Counted from the stretch's first letter, positions 22,902 through 31,190 are shown. The stretch is 31,891 bases of DNA from JAEUPI01 sp035499355 (GCA_035499355.1 DATJYZ010000151.1:1-31891), one strand, 5' to 3'. Translations and numbers: made by a program. The notes: generated by a model from the letters alone, not told the origin.

Positions 22902-23039
22902 GGTCGCAGGCTCGGGTGGTGGGCATGGCGTGGCGCCATTGCACCGGGAGCGCGGCGCCGCGAAAAGTCGGTGCGTGTCCGAGCGGGGGCGCTCCCAGTT
23001 AGGGATACCCCAGCGCTGAGCTGCCGAGCCGGCGCCGAG

Positions 23040-24308
23040 CTACGGCAGCTTCAGCACCTCGTCGATGCGGCGCGACGCGCCGCGGCCTGTGCTGCCGGTC
23101 ACGGCCACCGACGGGCCGGCGCCCACCATGCGCTCGAAGGCGCTGCGCACCGCGGCGGCCGACAGCGCGCGCACCTGCTGCAGCCGCTCGGCGACGCCGC
23201 GCGCGCGCTGCAACGCGAACAGGTCGAGCGCGGCGTCTTCCAGGCGCTGCGCCAGGCGCTCGTCGTGGCGCAGCAACCGCACGATCACCTGGTTGCGTGC
23301 GCGTTCGAGGTCGACCGCGTCGACACGCTCGGTCAAGCCGCGCATCAGGCCGGTCACCTGGCCGAGCACGACCGGCATGTGCTCCGGCGCGAAAGAGGCT
23401 TCGATCGCCAGCTGCCCGCCGAACTCGAAGCGATCGGCGTTGCACGCGGCGTGGTAAACGAGGCCGCGCTTCTCGCGCAACTCGGCCAGCAGCGGCGAGC
23501 TCATGCCGTCGCCGAGCACCGCGGCGGCGACGTCGACCGCGACGTCGGGCTCGGCGCGGCCGGCGATCGGGTAGCCCATCACCAGGTGCATCTGGCGGCC
23601 GACGTCCATGTGTTTGACGCGCGTGCCGCCTTCGTAGGCCGCGCCGGGCAGGGCGTTGGGCGCTCCGCGCGGCATGTCGCCGAACGCCGCGTCGGCGGCG
23701 CGCAGCACGGCGTCGGCATCGATGCCACCGGCCGCCGCCACGACGACGTTGGCACCGGTGTAGTGCTGCTGCACGTGCGCGGCCAGCTGCTCGCGCGTGC
23801 AGCGCTCGATGACGCGGCGCTGGCCGATCACCGGCTGCGCCGCCGGGTGCGTGGCCCAGCAGGCGTGGTCGAACAGCTGGTACGCTACGGTGACCGGGTC
23901 GTCCTCGACCTCGGCCACCTCCTGCAGCAGCACCTCGCGCTCGCGCGCCAGTTCGTCGTCGGGGAAAGTGGCGTGGCGCACGATGTCGGCCAGCATCGCG
24001 ACGAAGCGCGGCGCGTGCTCGCCGAGGCCGCGCATGTGGTACGCGGTGTGGTCCTTGTCGGTGTGCGCGTTGACCTCGGCGCCGAGCGCCTCGGCGTCGA
24101 GGTTCACGCGGTGGGCGTCGCGCTCGCGCGTGCCCTTGAACGCCATGTGCTCGAGCACGTGGCCGATGCCATTGAGGGCACGGCTCTCGTGCGCGCTGCC
24201 GACGCGCACGAACACGCTGACGGCGCCGGTGAGCAGATGCGGCCGTGACAGCGCGACCACGCGCACGCCGTTGGCCAGCGTGTGCAGCAGCGGGGCATCG
24301 GTCTCCAT
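23040..24308 (-). CDS. M16-family zinc metallopeptidase
   Basis: The 422-residue protein begins METDAPLLHTLANGVRVVAL and has the inverted zinc motif H50-VLE-H54 (GIGHVLEHMAFKGT), with a downstream glutamate region EVLLQEVAEVEDDP. The second domain carries GDGMSSPLLAELREKRGLVYH, the typical M16 C-domain loop. Members are processing peptidases that degrade peptides, related to PqqF and mitochondrial processing peptidase. No signal peptide is seen, so it is probably cytosolic. The reading frame stays open upstream into an AraC/GyrI-like fragment; I take the Met that fits the family as the start. No ribosome site is obvious. Confidence 0.9.
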   Translation of the reverse strand: METDAPLLHTLANGVRVVALSRPHLLTGAVSVFVRVGSAHESRALNGIGHVLEHMAFKGTRERDAHRVNLDAEALGAEVNAHTDKDHTAYHMRGLGEHAPRFVAMLADIVRHATFPDDELAREREVLLQEVAEVEDDPVTVAYQLFDHACWATHPAAQPVIGQRRVIERCTREQLAAHVQQHYTGANVVVAAAGGIDADAVLRAADAAFGDMPRGAPNALPGAAYEGGTRVKHMDVGRQMHLVMGYPIAGRAEPDVAVDVAAAVLGDGMSSPLLAELREKRGLVYHAACNADRFEFGGQLAIEASFAPEHMPVVLGQVTGLMRGLTERVDAVDLERARNQVIVRLLRHDERLAQRLEDAALDLFALQRARGVAERLQQVRALSAAAVRSAFERMVGAGPSVAVTGSTGRGASRRIDEVLKLP

Positions 24309-24366
24309 GCGGCCGCACGGTACACGAAACGCATGGCCGGGCGTCCGCCGCCCGCCGCGCGGCGGC

Positions 24367-24698
24367 CTACAGAGCGGCGCCACCGGAATGCAGATCTCGC
24401 ACTCGAACGCGCCGCTCGCGGCGTCGTAGTCCGCATCGGGCGGGCAGTGCTCGAAGCACGGCCGGCCGTCGAGCTGCAGCCGGCTCGCGGGCAGCCAGTC
24501 GCGCAGCAGGCGGGTCCACGCCTGCTGGATCTGCGCCGCGGTGCCCTTCAATGGCATCACCGCGTAGCGGCCGCCGGGCAGCGTGGTCAGCAGCGCGGCG
24601 CCCGAGGGCGTGTAGTCGTCGGGCACCTCGACGCCCCAGCCGGCGGCATCTTCATCGAGGGATCGGCCCCCGGGCGCAGCGCCCTGCGCGGGTACCAT
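24367..24698 (-). pseudogene. Remnant of an AraC/GyrI-type effector-binding protein (C-terminal half)
   Basis: In the minus frame, VPDDYTPSG, LLTTLPGGRYAVMPLKGTAA, WTRLLRDWLPAS and RPCFEHCPPDADYD, ending FECEICIPVAPL, match the second half of the GyrI-like ligand domain found at the C-terminus of AraC regulators. The DNA-binding part and the first half of the ligand domain are absent; the sequence upstream is the start of the Bug receptor gene on the other strand. After PVAPL the frame reads into the M16 gene. A TAG lies two bases out of frame (CTCTGTAG), as if a CT duplication had removed the stop. An ATG at 24698 with AGGA 7 bases ahead might allow a fused product, but decay is more likely. 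Confidence 0.55.
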
Positions 24699-24728
24699 CG
24701 ACGGTTCCTGCCGATCTGGAGCCGTTGA

Positions 24729-25760
24729 ATGCGCTGTTGTGTCTCTCTCGTTCGCCGCACGGCCCTGACGCTGGCGCTCGGGCTGGCGGCGAGCACCGTG
24801 TTCGCGCAAGCGGCCAGCACACCGCGTGCCACCACGGCGCGGCCCGCGCCGGGCAAGGCGCCGGCCGTGCCTTGGCCGACCACGCCGCTGAAGATCCTGG
24901 TCGGCTTTCCGCCGGGCTCGACGCCCGATGTCGCGGCGCGCATCCTGGCCGACGGCCTGGCCAAGAGCCTCAACCAGAACGTCATCGTCGACAACCGGCC
25001 CGGCGCGTCGGGCAACATCGCTGCCGACCTGGTGGCCAAGGCCACCGACGATCACACGCTGGGATTGGTGATCAACGGCAACTTGTCGTCGGCCAAGCTG
25101 TTGAACCCGAAGCTGCCGTTCGACCCGGCCAAGGACTTCGCGCTGCTGTCGTTGGTGGCCAACGCGCCGCTGGTGCTGGTGACGCAGCCCGACAAGCCGT
25201 CGGGTGCCGACTTCTTCCTCGCCGCGCGCAACGCCGGCGAAAAGTGGAACTACGGCTCGGTGGGCATCGGCTCGGCGGGCCACCTCGGCGTCGAGCTGCT
25301 GAAGAGCCGCGCCGGCAACTTCGCTGCGGTGCACGTGCCGTACCAGGGCAACCCGCAGGTGATCACCGCGCTGCTGGCGGGCGACATCCAGATGGCGCTC
25401 ATTCCACCGGGGCTCGCGCTGCCGCAGATCCGCGCCGGCAAGCTGAAGGCGGTGGGGCTCACGACCAGCCGCAGCACGCTGGCGCCCGACATCGCGCCGC
25501 TGTCCGAGGCGGGGGTGCGCGGCTTCGACATGGACGTGTTCGTCGCGCTGGTGGCGCCGGCGTCGCTGCCGGCGGCCGTGCAGGCCCGCCTCGCCGACGA
25601 GGCATCGGCGATCGCGCGCTCGCCCGAGATGCGGCAGCGCTTCTTCAACGCCGGATGGACGCCGGTCGGCGGCTCGCCCGACGCGCTGCGCACGCGCATG
25701 AGGAACGAAACCAACCTGCTCGGCGGCATCATCATGATGCGCGGCATCAAGGCGGAGTGA
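24729..25760 (+). CDS. Bug-family (TctC-like) periplasmic solute-binding receptor
   Basis: The 343-residue protein has a signal peptide ending near STVFAQAAS. The Bug hallmarks are PLKILVGFPPGSTPDVAARI, VIVDNRPGASGNIAADLVAKA, YGSVGIGSAGHLGVELLK, HVPYQGNPQVITALLAGDIQMAL, and GKLKAVGLTTSRSTLAPDIA. These receptors bind carboxylates, aromatics or other small acids for tripartite tricarboxylate transporters, and are very numerous in Burkholderiales, often as orphans. No TctA or TctB gene is here. GGAG precedes ATG 24729. The FAD oxidoreductase gene follows 28 bases later and is likely in the same transcript, so the ligand may be its substrate or a relative of it. Confidence 0.93.
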   Translation: MRCCVSLVRRTALTLALGLAASTVFAQAASTPRATTARPAPGKAPAVPWPTTPLKILVGFPPGSTPDVAARILADGLAKSLNQNVIVDNRPGASGNIAADLVAKATDDHTLGLVINGNLSSAKLLNPKLPFDPAKDFALLSLVANAPLVLVTQPDKPSGADFFLAARNAGEKWNYGSVGIGSAGHLGVELLKSRAGNFAAVHVPYQGNPQVITALLAGDIQMALIPPGLALPQIRAGKLKAVGLTTSRSTLAPDIAPLSEAGVRGFDMDVFVALVAPASLPAAVQARLADEASAIARSPEMRQRFFNAGWTPVGGSPDALRTRMRNETNLLGGIIMMRGIKAE

Positions 25761-25788
25761 CGCGCCCGACGATGGCGAGGGCACCGTC

Positions 25789-27141
25789 GTGAACGCCGCC
25801 GCATCGGCAGGCATCGACGAGCCGGCGCGGCGCGTGCCGCTGCTGGCCGAGGCCGATGTGGTGGTGGTCGGCGGCGGGCCCGCGGGCATCGCGGCCGCCG
25901 CGTGCGCGGCCCGCCACGGCGCGCGCACGCTGCTGATCGAGCGCTACGGCTTCCTCGGCGGCATGGGCACCGCCGGCGGCGTCACCAACTTCGCCGGCCT
26001 CTACGGCAAGCGCGACGGCGAGACGGTGCAGCTGGTACACGGCGTGGTCGACGAACTGCTCGAGCGCATCGATGCATTCGGCGGCCTCAACGCGCCGCAG
26101 GACGGCCTGCAAGGCCGCATCCGCGTGCGCTCGTACGACATTCCGGCGTACAAGTGCGCAGCCGACCAGCTGATGCAGGCGGCCGGCGTGCGGCTGCTGT
26201 TTCACGCCTGGCTGGCGGGCGCCGTGTGCGACGCCACCAGGCACCTGAGCGCTGCCATCGTCGAGACCAAATCGGGCCGCGGCGCGATCCGCGCGCAGTG
26301 GTTCATCGACGCGTCGGGCGATGCCGACCTCGCGCACCACGCAGGCGTGCCGTACGAGCTGGGCGACGGACACGGCGACGCGCTGTACCCGTCGACGATG
26401 TTTCGCGTCGGCGGCGTCGATGCCGAGCGCGCGCTGGCAGCGGTCGGCACCTTCGGCGCCATCGATGCGCTGATGCGCAACGCTGCGGGCCGCTATGACT
26501 TCCCGCGCGATGGCGCGATCGTGCGGCCGCAGCGCAACCGCAGCGAGTGGCGCGTCAACGTCACGCAGGTGGCCAACGCGCAGGGGCGCGCGGTGGACGC
26601 CACCGACGCCTGGCAGCTCAGCGCCGGCGAGGTCGAGGGTCGCCGCCAGGTGATCGAGTACCTGCGCTTTCTGCGCGCCGAGGTGCCGGGCTTCGAGCGC
26701 GCGGAGCTGATCGACGTCGGCACGCAGCTCGGCGTGCGCGAGACCCGTCGCATCCAGGGGGCCTACCGCCTGAGCGGCGACGACGTGCTGAACGGTGCGC
26801 GCTTCGACGATGCGATCGGACTCAACGCGTGGCCGATCGAGCGCCACGCGCCGGGGCGCGTGGAGTGGGCGTTTGCGCGCGACCCGCGCAACGCCTTCAA
26901 CCAGCTGCCGTGGCGGATGCTGCTGCCGCAGCGCGTGTCGGGCCTGCTGGTGGCCGGGCGCTGCGCGTCGATGGCGCACGAGGGCCAGTCGGCGGCGCGC
27001 GCCAGTGGCGCGTGTTTCGTCATGGGACAGGCGGCCGGCACGGCCGCGGCGCTGTTGTGCAACGACCCCCGCACCGGCGATCGCCTGGTGCCGGTGTTGC
27101 AGCAGGCGCTGCGGCGCGATGGCGTGGACCTGGGCTGCTGA
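25789..27141 (+). CDS. FAD-dependent oxidoreductase (FAD_oxidored family)
   Basis: The 450-residue flavoprotein has the dinucleotide loop DVVVVGGGPAGIAAAACAAR (about 23-42), then ERYGFLGGMGTAGGVTNFAG. The C-terminus closes the FAD site with LLPQRVSGLLVAGRCASMAH and ARASGACFVMGQAAGTAAAL. RETRRIQGAYRLSGDDVLNG is typical of the FAD_oxidored family (PF12831), which has few characterised members. It is cytosolic. The start is GTG 25789, with GAGG 9 bases ahead. It lies just downstream of the Bug receptor and upstream of a short-chain-dehydrogenase remnant, so it probably belonged to a catabolic gene set. The substrate is unknown. Confidence 0.9.
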   Translation: MNAAASAGIDEPARRVPLLAEADVVVVGGGPAGIAAAACAARHGARTLLIERYGFLGGMGTAGGVTNFAGLYGKRDGETVQLVHGVVDELLERIDAFGGLNAPQDGLQGRIRVRSYDIPAYKCAADQLMQAAGVRLLFHAWLAGAVCDATRHLSAAIVETKSGRGAIRAQWFIDASGDADLAHHAGVPYELGDGHGDALYPSTMFRVGGVDAERALAAVGTFGAIDALMRNAAGRYDFPRDGAIVRPQRNRSEWRVNVTQVANAQGRAVDATDAWQLSAGEVEGRRQVIEYLRFLRAEVPGFERAELIDVGTQLGVRETRRIQGAYRLSGDDVLNGARFDDAIGLNAWPIERHAPGRVEWAFARDPRNAFNQLPWRMLLPQRVSGLLVAGRCASMAHEGQSAARASGACFVMGQAAGTAAALLCNDPRTGDRLVPVLQQALRRDGVDLGC

Positions 27142-27161
27142 GGCCCTCGAGGATCGCAACG

Positions 27162-27230
27162 ATCGATCTGCAACGCAAGGACAAGACCGCGCGGGTCACC
27201 GACGGCGGGTCGCGTCGCTATCAGTTCTGA
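27162..27230 (+). pseudogene. Remnant of the N-terminus of a short-chain dehydrogenase gene
   Basis: The frame reads IDLQRKDKTARVTDGGSRR then YQF-stop. It resembles the usual SDR opening (M)DLQLKDKTALVTGGSRGIG, with the start ATG changed to ATC, two Leu to Arg, and a disturbed glycine loop. No further SDR sequence follows. It lies 20 bases past the FAD oxidoreductase stop on the same strand, as expected for the next gene of that set. I infer a truncated, decayed gene; the match is short. Confidence 0.45.
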
Positions 27231-27241
27231 AACGCGTGCGC

Positions 27242-27258
27242 GCGGGCATCAAGCCCGC
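27242..27258. terminator. Hairpin between convergent genes
   Basis: GCGGGC-ATCAA-GCCCGC, a 6-bp stem in the gap between the FAD oxidoreductase (plus) and DUF1304 (minus) genes. It has no clear T-run on either side. It may act for both strands. Confidence 0.35.
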
Positions 27259-27274
27259 TGGAGGCGCGCCGCCG

Positions 27275-27631
27275 TCACGACAGCCACAGCAGCGCCAGCG
27301 CGATCAACGCCGGCAGCGCCTGCACGACGAGGATCTTGCGGCTGGCGGTGGCCGCGCCGTAGAGGCCGGCGATGAGGACACACAGCAGGAAGAACACCTT
27401 CACCGCGGTGCCCGCCGCGCCGAGGCTCAGACCCCACAGCAGGCCGGCGGCGAGAAAGCCGTTGTACAGCCCCTGGTTGGCGGCCAGCACCTTGCTCGCC
27501 GCGGCGGCCTCGGGCGTGTGGCCGAAGGCGCGCAGGCCGGCGGGCTTGTCCCACAGGAACATCTCGAGCACCAGGAAGTACAGGTGCAGCAACGCGACCA
27601 GGGCGACGACGACGTTGGCGGCGATCGACAT
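27275..27631 (-). CDS. DUF1304 family membrane protein
   Basis: The 118-residue protein has four hydrophobic helices. It starts MSIAANVVVALVALLHLYFL and contains the family signature EMFLWDKPAGLRAFG, then ANQGLYNGFLAAGLLWG. DUF1304 members are small inner-membrane proteins of unknown function. It is preceded by a small exported-protein gene on the same strand, 30 bases away, so the two may be co-transcribed. Confidence 0.88.
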   Translation of the reverse strand: MSIAANVVVALVALLHLYFLVLEMFLWDKPAGLRAFGHTPEAAAASKVLAANQGLYNGFLAAGLLWGLSLGAAGTAVKVFFLLCVLIAGLYGAATASRKILVVQALPALIALALLWLS

Positions 27632-27661
27632 GCGTGTGCTCCGGCTTGGAGGGCGTGCGTG

Positions 27662-28045
27662 CTAGCGTTGCGGTGCCGATGCGGGCGCAGCGGCTGGCTT
27701 GAGTTCCTTCTTCAGCGCCGCGCACTGCTGGTCGAGGCGGTGCTGGACGTCGCTGGCCGCTCCGCTCTTGGCCAGCGTCTGCTGGGCGCGGCGACGCTCG
27801 CTCTTGTAGGGCGCGCTCTTGCGCGTGTCGTCGAGTTGCTTGCGCAGGTCGTCGTCGAGTTTCAGGCGATACAGGCTCGCGTAGACGTCGTCGCGGTGGC
27901 CCTTCATCGCGGGATCGCGCTTCTCGCACTGCGCGTAGCCGTTGTCGAACTGCGCCAGCGACTTCGAGCGTGGCGGCGGCGCGCCCCACGCCGCCGTCGC
28001 GGCCAGCACGAGCGTCAACGACACGAAGGCACACCAGTTCGTCAT
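27662..28045 (-). CDS. Small exported protein of unknown function
   Basis: The 127-residue protein has a signal peptide (MTNWCAFVSLTLVLAATAAWGA) and a charged, helix-rich mature part with LAQFDNGYAQCEKRDP, KGHRDDVYASLYRLKLDDDL and VQHRLDQQCAALKKEL. There are two cysteines in the mature part, which could form a disulfide. GGGAG lies 5 bases before ATG 28045, which rules out the in-frame ATG at 28093. The C-terminal tail is Ala/Pro-rich. I do not recognise the family. It is 48 bases downstream of gspB. Confidence 0.75.
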   Translation of the reverse strand: MTNWCAFVSLTLVLAATAAWGAPPPRSKSLAQFDNGYAQCEKRDPAMKGHRDDVYASLYRLKLDDDLRKQLDDTRKSAPYKSERRRAQQTLAKSGAASDVQHRLDQQCAALKKELKPAAAPASAPQR

Positions 28046-28093
28046 GCAGTCTCCCTTGTGGCCGACGGATTGTGTCGCAGCTGCATCGTGCAC

Positions 28094-28879
28094 TCAGAAC
28101 GGCATCTCGAAGCGCTGCCCGCGCACGAGCAACACGGCCGAGCGCGGGCGGATCTGCTCGACCACCAGGTCGTCGCCGATCGCATCGCCTTCGCGCATCA
28201 CCTGGCCGTTGAGGATCACCATGCGCTGCGCCGCCACCTCCGAGTAGACCGAGCCGCCGAACGCCAGCGGCGGCACCCTGGCACGGATGTCGGCGGGCAA
28301 CTCGGCCAGGCTGCGCAACTTCGGTTCAGGCGCGGCGGCGGGGCCGGTGGCCACTGCGGGCGTCGCGGCAACAGGGGTGGTACCCGGCGCGGCCGCGGCC
28401 TTCGTGGCGTTGGCAGCGCCTGCCTTCGTCGCCGGGTGTTCCGTCGCGGCCGCCGGCGGACCATGCGGTTCCAACTTCGGCGGTGGCTTGGCGACCACGG
28501 CCGCGGCCTTGGGCAGGGGCGTGTGCTCGGGGGTTGCAACCGGTGCCGTGACATGGGCCGCCGGCTCCGCGGCTGCCGCCGGGGCCGCAGCGGGTGGCGC
28601 TTGCGGGGCCTCCGCGGTCGGCGTCACGCTGCCGGTCGCCGCGGCGCGGGCACCCGTCGGCTCGTCGCCTGCCGCGTCGCCCGACCACCAACGCCACAAC
28701 CCGACGAGCAGCAACGCCGCGCCGAGGCCCAGTGCGACCCACCTCCACACCCGGCTGGGCGGCGTGCTCTGTTCTTCGGCCGGCAGCACCGGCACCGGCT
28801 GCGCGTGCAGGCCAGGCACGCGGCGCTTGCGTTCGCGTTCGGTCTCCGCGCGGCGCAGGGCTTCGAGGATGTACGACAT
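28094..28879 (-). CDS. gspB: Type II secretion assembly protein GspB
   Basis: The 261-residue protein opens with MSYILEALRRAETERERKRR, the GspB/ExeB signature. One membrane segment (about 46-65) is followed by a long Ala/Pro linker (70-190) that spans the periplasm. The C-terminal GspB domain reads LRSLAELPADIRARVPPLAFGGSVYSE and ends FEMPF. With GspA it helps place the secretin GspD through the peptidoglycan. It starts 7 bases after gspA, so it is translationally coupled. The other gsp genes are not in the window, which is usual for gspAB in betaproteobacteria. Confidence 0.92.
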   Translation of the reverse strand: MSYILEALRRAETERERKRRVPGLHAQPVPVLPAEEQSTPPSRVWRWVALGLGAALLLVGLWRWWSGDAAGDEPTGARAAATGSVTPTAEAPQAPPAAAPAAAAEPAAHVTAPVATPEHTPLPKAAAVVAKPPPKLEPHGPPAAATEHPATKAGAANATKAAAAPGTTPVAATPAVATGPAAAPEPKLRSLAELPADIRARVPPLAFGGSVYSEVAAQRMVILNGQVMREGDAIGDDLVVEQIRPRSAVLLVRGQRFEMPF

Positions 28880-28886
28880 GACCGTG

Positions 28887-30041
28887 CTAACGCGAAGCCG
28901 ACGGCGCGGCGGGCTTGCCGCGCGAGGTGGGGTTGGCCGTGGCGCGCACCGGCGTCGCCGCGGCCGAGGCTGCAGCAACGGGCACGGTGGCGCTCGCCGG
29001 CGCGGACGCGGCGGCAGCGGCCGAGGCCGCCGCCGCGCTGGCCGCCGCGGCCTGTGCCGCGCTGGCCGCCGACGCGGTGGCGGTAGCCTGCTCGGCGGCT
29101 TGTGAGCGGCGTTGCGCACCACTGAACCACAAGCCGGCGGCGGCAAGCACGACGACGCCGAGCGCACCGCCAGCGGCGGCCAACGCGATGCGGCGGTGCG
29201 GCCACCGCCTTGCGGAGCCACGGCGGTCGAACACCTCGCCGGCAGCCTTGTCGACAATCGCCCGGTCGACGCGCTGCCGTCCACTGGCGTATGCGCCGAG
29301 CAGCGCGCGGTCGCACAGCAGGTTGATGCGCCGCGGCACGCCGCGGGTCAGCTCGAAGATGCGATGCCGCGCCTCGCGGTCGAACGGAATCAACCCGTTG
29401 AGACCGGCCACCGAGAGCCGGTGCTTGATGTAGTGCGCGGTCTCCTCCTCGGCGAGCGGGTCGAGGTGGAAGCGCGCGACCACGCGCTGCGCCAGCTGCT
29501 CCAGCTCCGGCTTGAGCAGCATGTCGCGCAATTCGGGCTGGCCGATCAGGATGATCTGCAGCAGCTTGCGCTCGTTGGTCTCCAGGTTGGTCAACAGGCG
29601 CAACTGCTCGAGCACGTCGATCGACAGGTTCTGCGCCTCGTCGATGATGAGCACGCTGTTCTGCCCGGCCGCGTGCGTGCGCAGCAGGTACTCGTTGAGC
29701 GCATCGACATGGTCCTTCAGCGTCGCGTCGCCGGTGCCGCGCGCGTGCACCGGGATGCGGAACTCCTCGCACACCGACTGCAGCAGCTCCAGCGCGGTCA
29801 GCTTGGGGTTGAAGATGTAGGCGACGTTGCAGCGCTTGGGCACCTGTTCGAGGAAGCAGCGGCACACCGTGGTCTTGCCGGCACCGATCTCGCCGGTCAA
29901 CAGCACGAAGCCGCCGCCGCCACGCACGCCGTACAGCAGATGGGCCAGCGCCTCGCGGTGACGCTCGCTCATGAACAGGTACCGCGGGTCCGGCGCGATC
30001 GAGAACGGCTCGCGCTTGAGACCGAAGTGGGCGGCGTACAT
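28887..30041 (-). CDS. gspA: Type II secretion ATPase GspA (ExeA-like)
   Basis: The 384-residue protein begins MYAAHFGLKREPFSIAPDPR and has an AAA-type ATPase domain: Walker A GEIGAGKTT (50-58), Walker B VLIIDEAQ (130-137), and the helical lid RGVPRRINLLCDRALLGAYA. A membrane helix lies at about 285-306. Aeromonas ExeA then has a periplasmic peptidoglycan-binding domain; here the tail (307-384) is only low-complexity Ala/Ser/Thr, so that domain is missing. ExeA uses ATP to open or remodel the wall for secretin assembly. gspB follows 7 bases later. The start at 30041 fits the family, with no clear ribosome site. Confidence 0.92.
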   Translation of the reverse strand: MYAAHFGLKREPFSIAPDPRYLFMSERHREALAHLLYGVRGGGGFVLLTGEIGAGKTTVCRCFLEQVPKRCNVAYIFNPKLTALELLQSVCEEFRIPVHARGTGDATLKDHVDALNEYLLRTHAAGQNSVLIIDEAQNLSIDVLEQLRLLTNLETNERKLLQIILIGQPELRDMLLKPELEQLAQRVVARFHLDPLAEEETAHYIKHRLSVAGLNGLIPFDREARHRIFELTRGVPRRINLLCDRALLGAYASGRQRVDRAIVDKAAGEVFDRRGSARRWPHRRIALAAAGGALGVVVLAAAGLWFSGAQRRSQAAEQATATASAASAAQAAAASAAAASAAAAASAPASATVPVAAASAAATPVRATANPTSRGKPAAPSASR

Positions 30042-30323
30042 GGCGGGAAGGATACTGTGCCGCGGTGAACCCCCGCCCGCGGGCATTCCGCGGTTGCGTT
30101 CGCGTGCCGCCGCGCCCCCGGGCCTGACACCGGCTTCGAGTGGGCGTTCCGCAGAGCGTGGCAAACGCACGGTGTGAATTGTTCGCGCAGGCTTTGTGGC
30201 CGAAGGGTGGTTGCCCGGCACTCGCCAACAGTTGCACGGCACACGCTGAGTCGCGGGTATGCATGCGACCGACATCCCGCGTACAACTCGCATCGCATTA
30301 ACGCCAGTTAAGGGAGCGTCGAA
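30042..30323. other. Divergent intergenic region between gspA and the heme protein gene
   Basis: 282 bases with no credible gene. The right half is less GC-rich and probably holds the promoter of the DUF3365 gene. I see no convincing -35/-10 pair or operator. GGGAG (30311-30315) is that gene's ribosome site. Confidence 0.5.
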
Positions 30324-31190
30324 ATGACCAGGAAAGTTCAACCGGCCCAGGGCGGCTCGCGGCTCGGCTTGAAGCTGATCCTGCCGATGGTGCTGTTCGC
30401 CGGCGGCCTCGGCGCCGCGACCTGGTGGCTCAGCGAGTCGCTGGTGCTGCGGCAGACCGTCAGCGAGGGCCGCACCGTGGCCGACATGGTGGAGAACATC
30501 GGCAAGTGGGCGTCGCAGTACGGTGGCGTGCATGTGCGCACGATCGGCGCCAACGCCAAGATCCCCGGCAACTTCCTGACCCGCTCGGTCTACTCGGTGT
30601 CGGGTGTCGACGGCCAGGTGCTGCAGGGCGCGAAGGTCGAGAACGCGGTGGCCGAGCGCACGGCGCTCGAGCGCGTCGAGGCGTACCACTGGAAGAATCC
30701 GGCGCTGATCCAGCGCGAGGTGGCCGACGTCATCACCGCATCGGGCAGCAAGGCGCGCTACCGCCTGACCGCGCGCACGGTGCTCAACAAGAACAACGCA
30801 CCCGACGGGTTCGAGCGCGAGGCGCTCGACGCGCTGCAGACCGCGGCCAACGTCAAGGCCGATGGGGCCAACGCGCAGGAGTACTGGCGCGTCAGCGGCG
30901 CGCGCCTGCTGTACGCGCGATCGGTGGTCGCCCAGCAGAGCTGCCTGCGCTGCCACGACAACCCGGACAACGCACCGGAGTTCATCCGCACCAACGCGCA
31001 ATTCAACGGCGGCGGCGGCTACGGCTACGTGGCGGGCAAGCCGGCGGGCCTGATCAGCGTCTCGGTGCCGCTGGTCAGCATGGAGACGGCGGTGGTGCAG
31101 AGCGTGCTGCCGCAGGTGTGGGCCGCGCTCGGCCTGGCCGGCATCGGCGCGCTGTGGATGCTGATGATGGCCCTGCGTCGGCGCGCCTGA
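30324..31190 (+). CDS. Membrane c-type heme protein with DUF3365 (Tll0287-like) domain
   Basis: The 288-residue protein has an N-terminal membrane helix (about 16-36), a periplasmic DUF3365/Tll0287-like domain, and a C-terminal helix (about 262-284). The heme site is C207-LR-C210-H211 within SCLRCHDNPDNAP. Domain landmarks are GVHVRTIGANAKIPGNF, YHWKNPALIQREVADV and YRLTARTVLNKNNAPDGFER. Related domains form the sensor part of histidine kinases and chemoreceptors and may sense gas or redox state. Here no output domain follows, so signalling would need a partner. GGGAG lies 8 bases before ATG. A strong hairpin follows the stop. Confidence 0.9.
   Translation: MTRKVQPAQGGSRLGLKLILPMVLFAGGLGAATWWLSESLVLRQTVSEGRTVADMVENIGKWASQYGGVHVRTIGANAKIPGNFLTRSVYSVSGVDGQVLQGAKVENAVAERTALERVEAYHWKNPALIQREVADVITASGSKARYRLTARTVLNKNNAPDGFEREALDALQTAANVKADGANAQEYWRVSGARLLYARSVVAQQSCLRCHDNPDNAPEFIRTNAQFNGGGGYGYVAGKPAGLISVSVPLVSMETAVVQSVLPQVWAALGLAGIGALWMLMMALRRRA

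Noticed and set aside
28300..29105. Ala/Gly-rich plus-strand frame opposite gspB and the gspA tail
   Set aside because: It mirrors the Ala/Pro and Ala/Ser low-complexity coding of gspB and gspA; no independent gene features.
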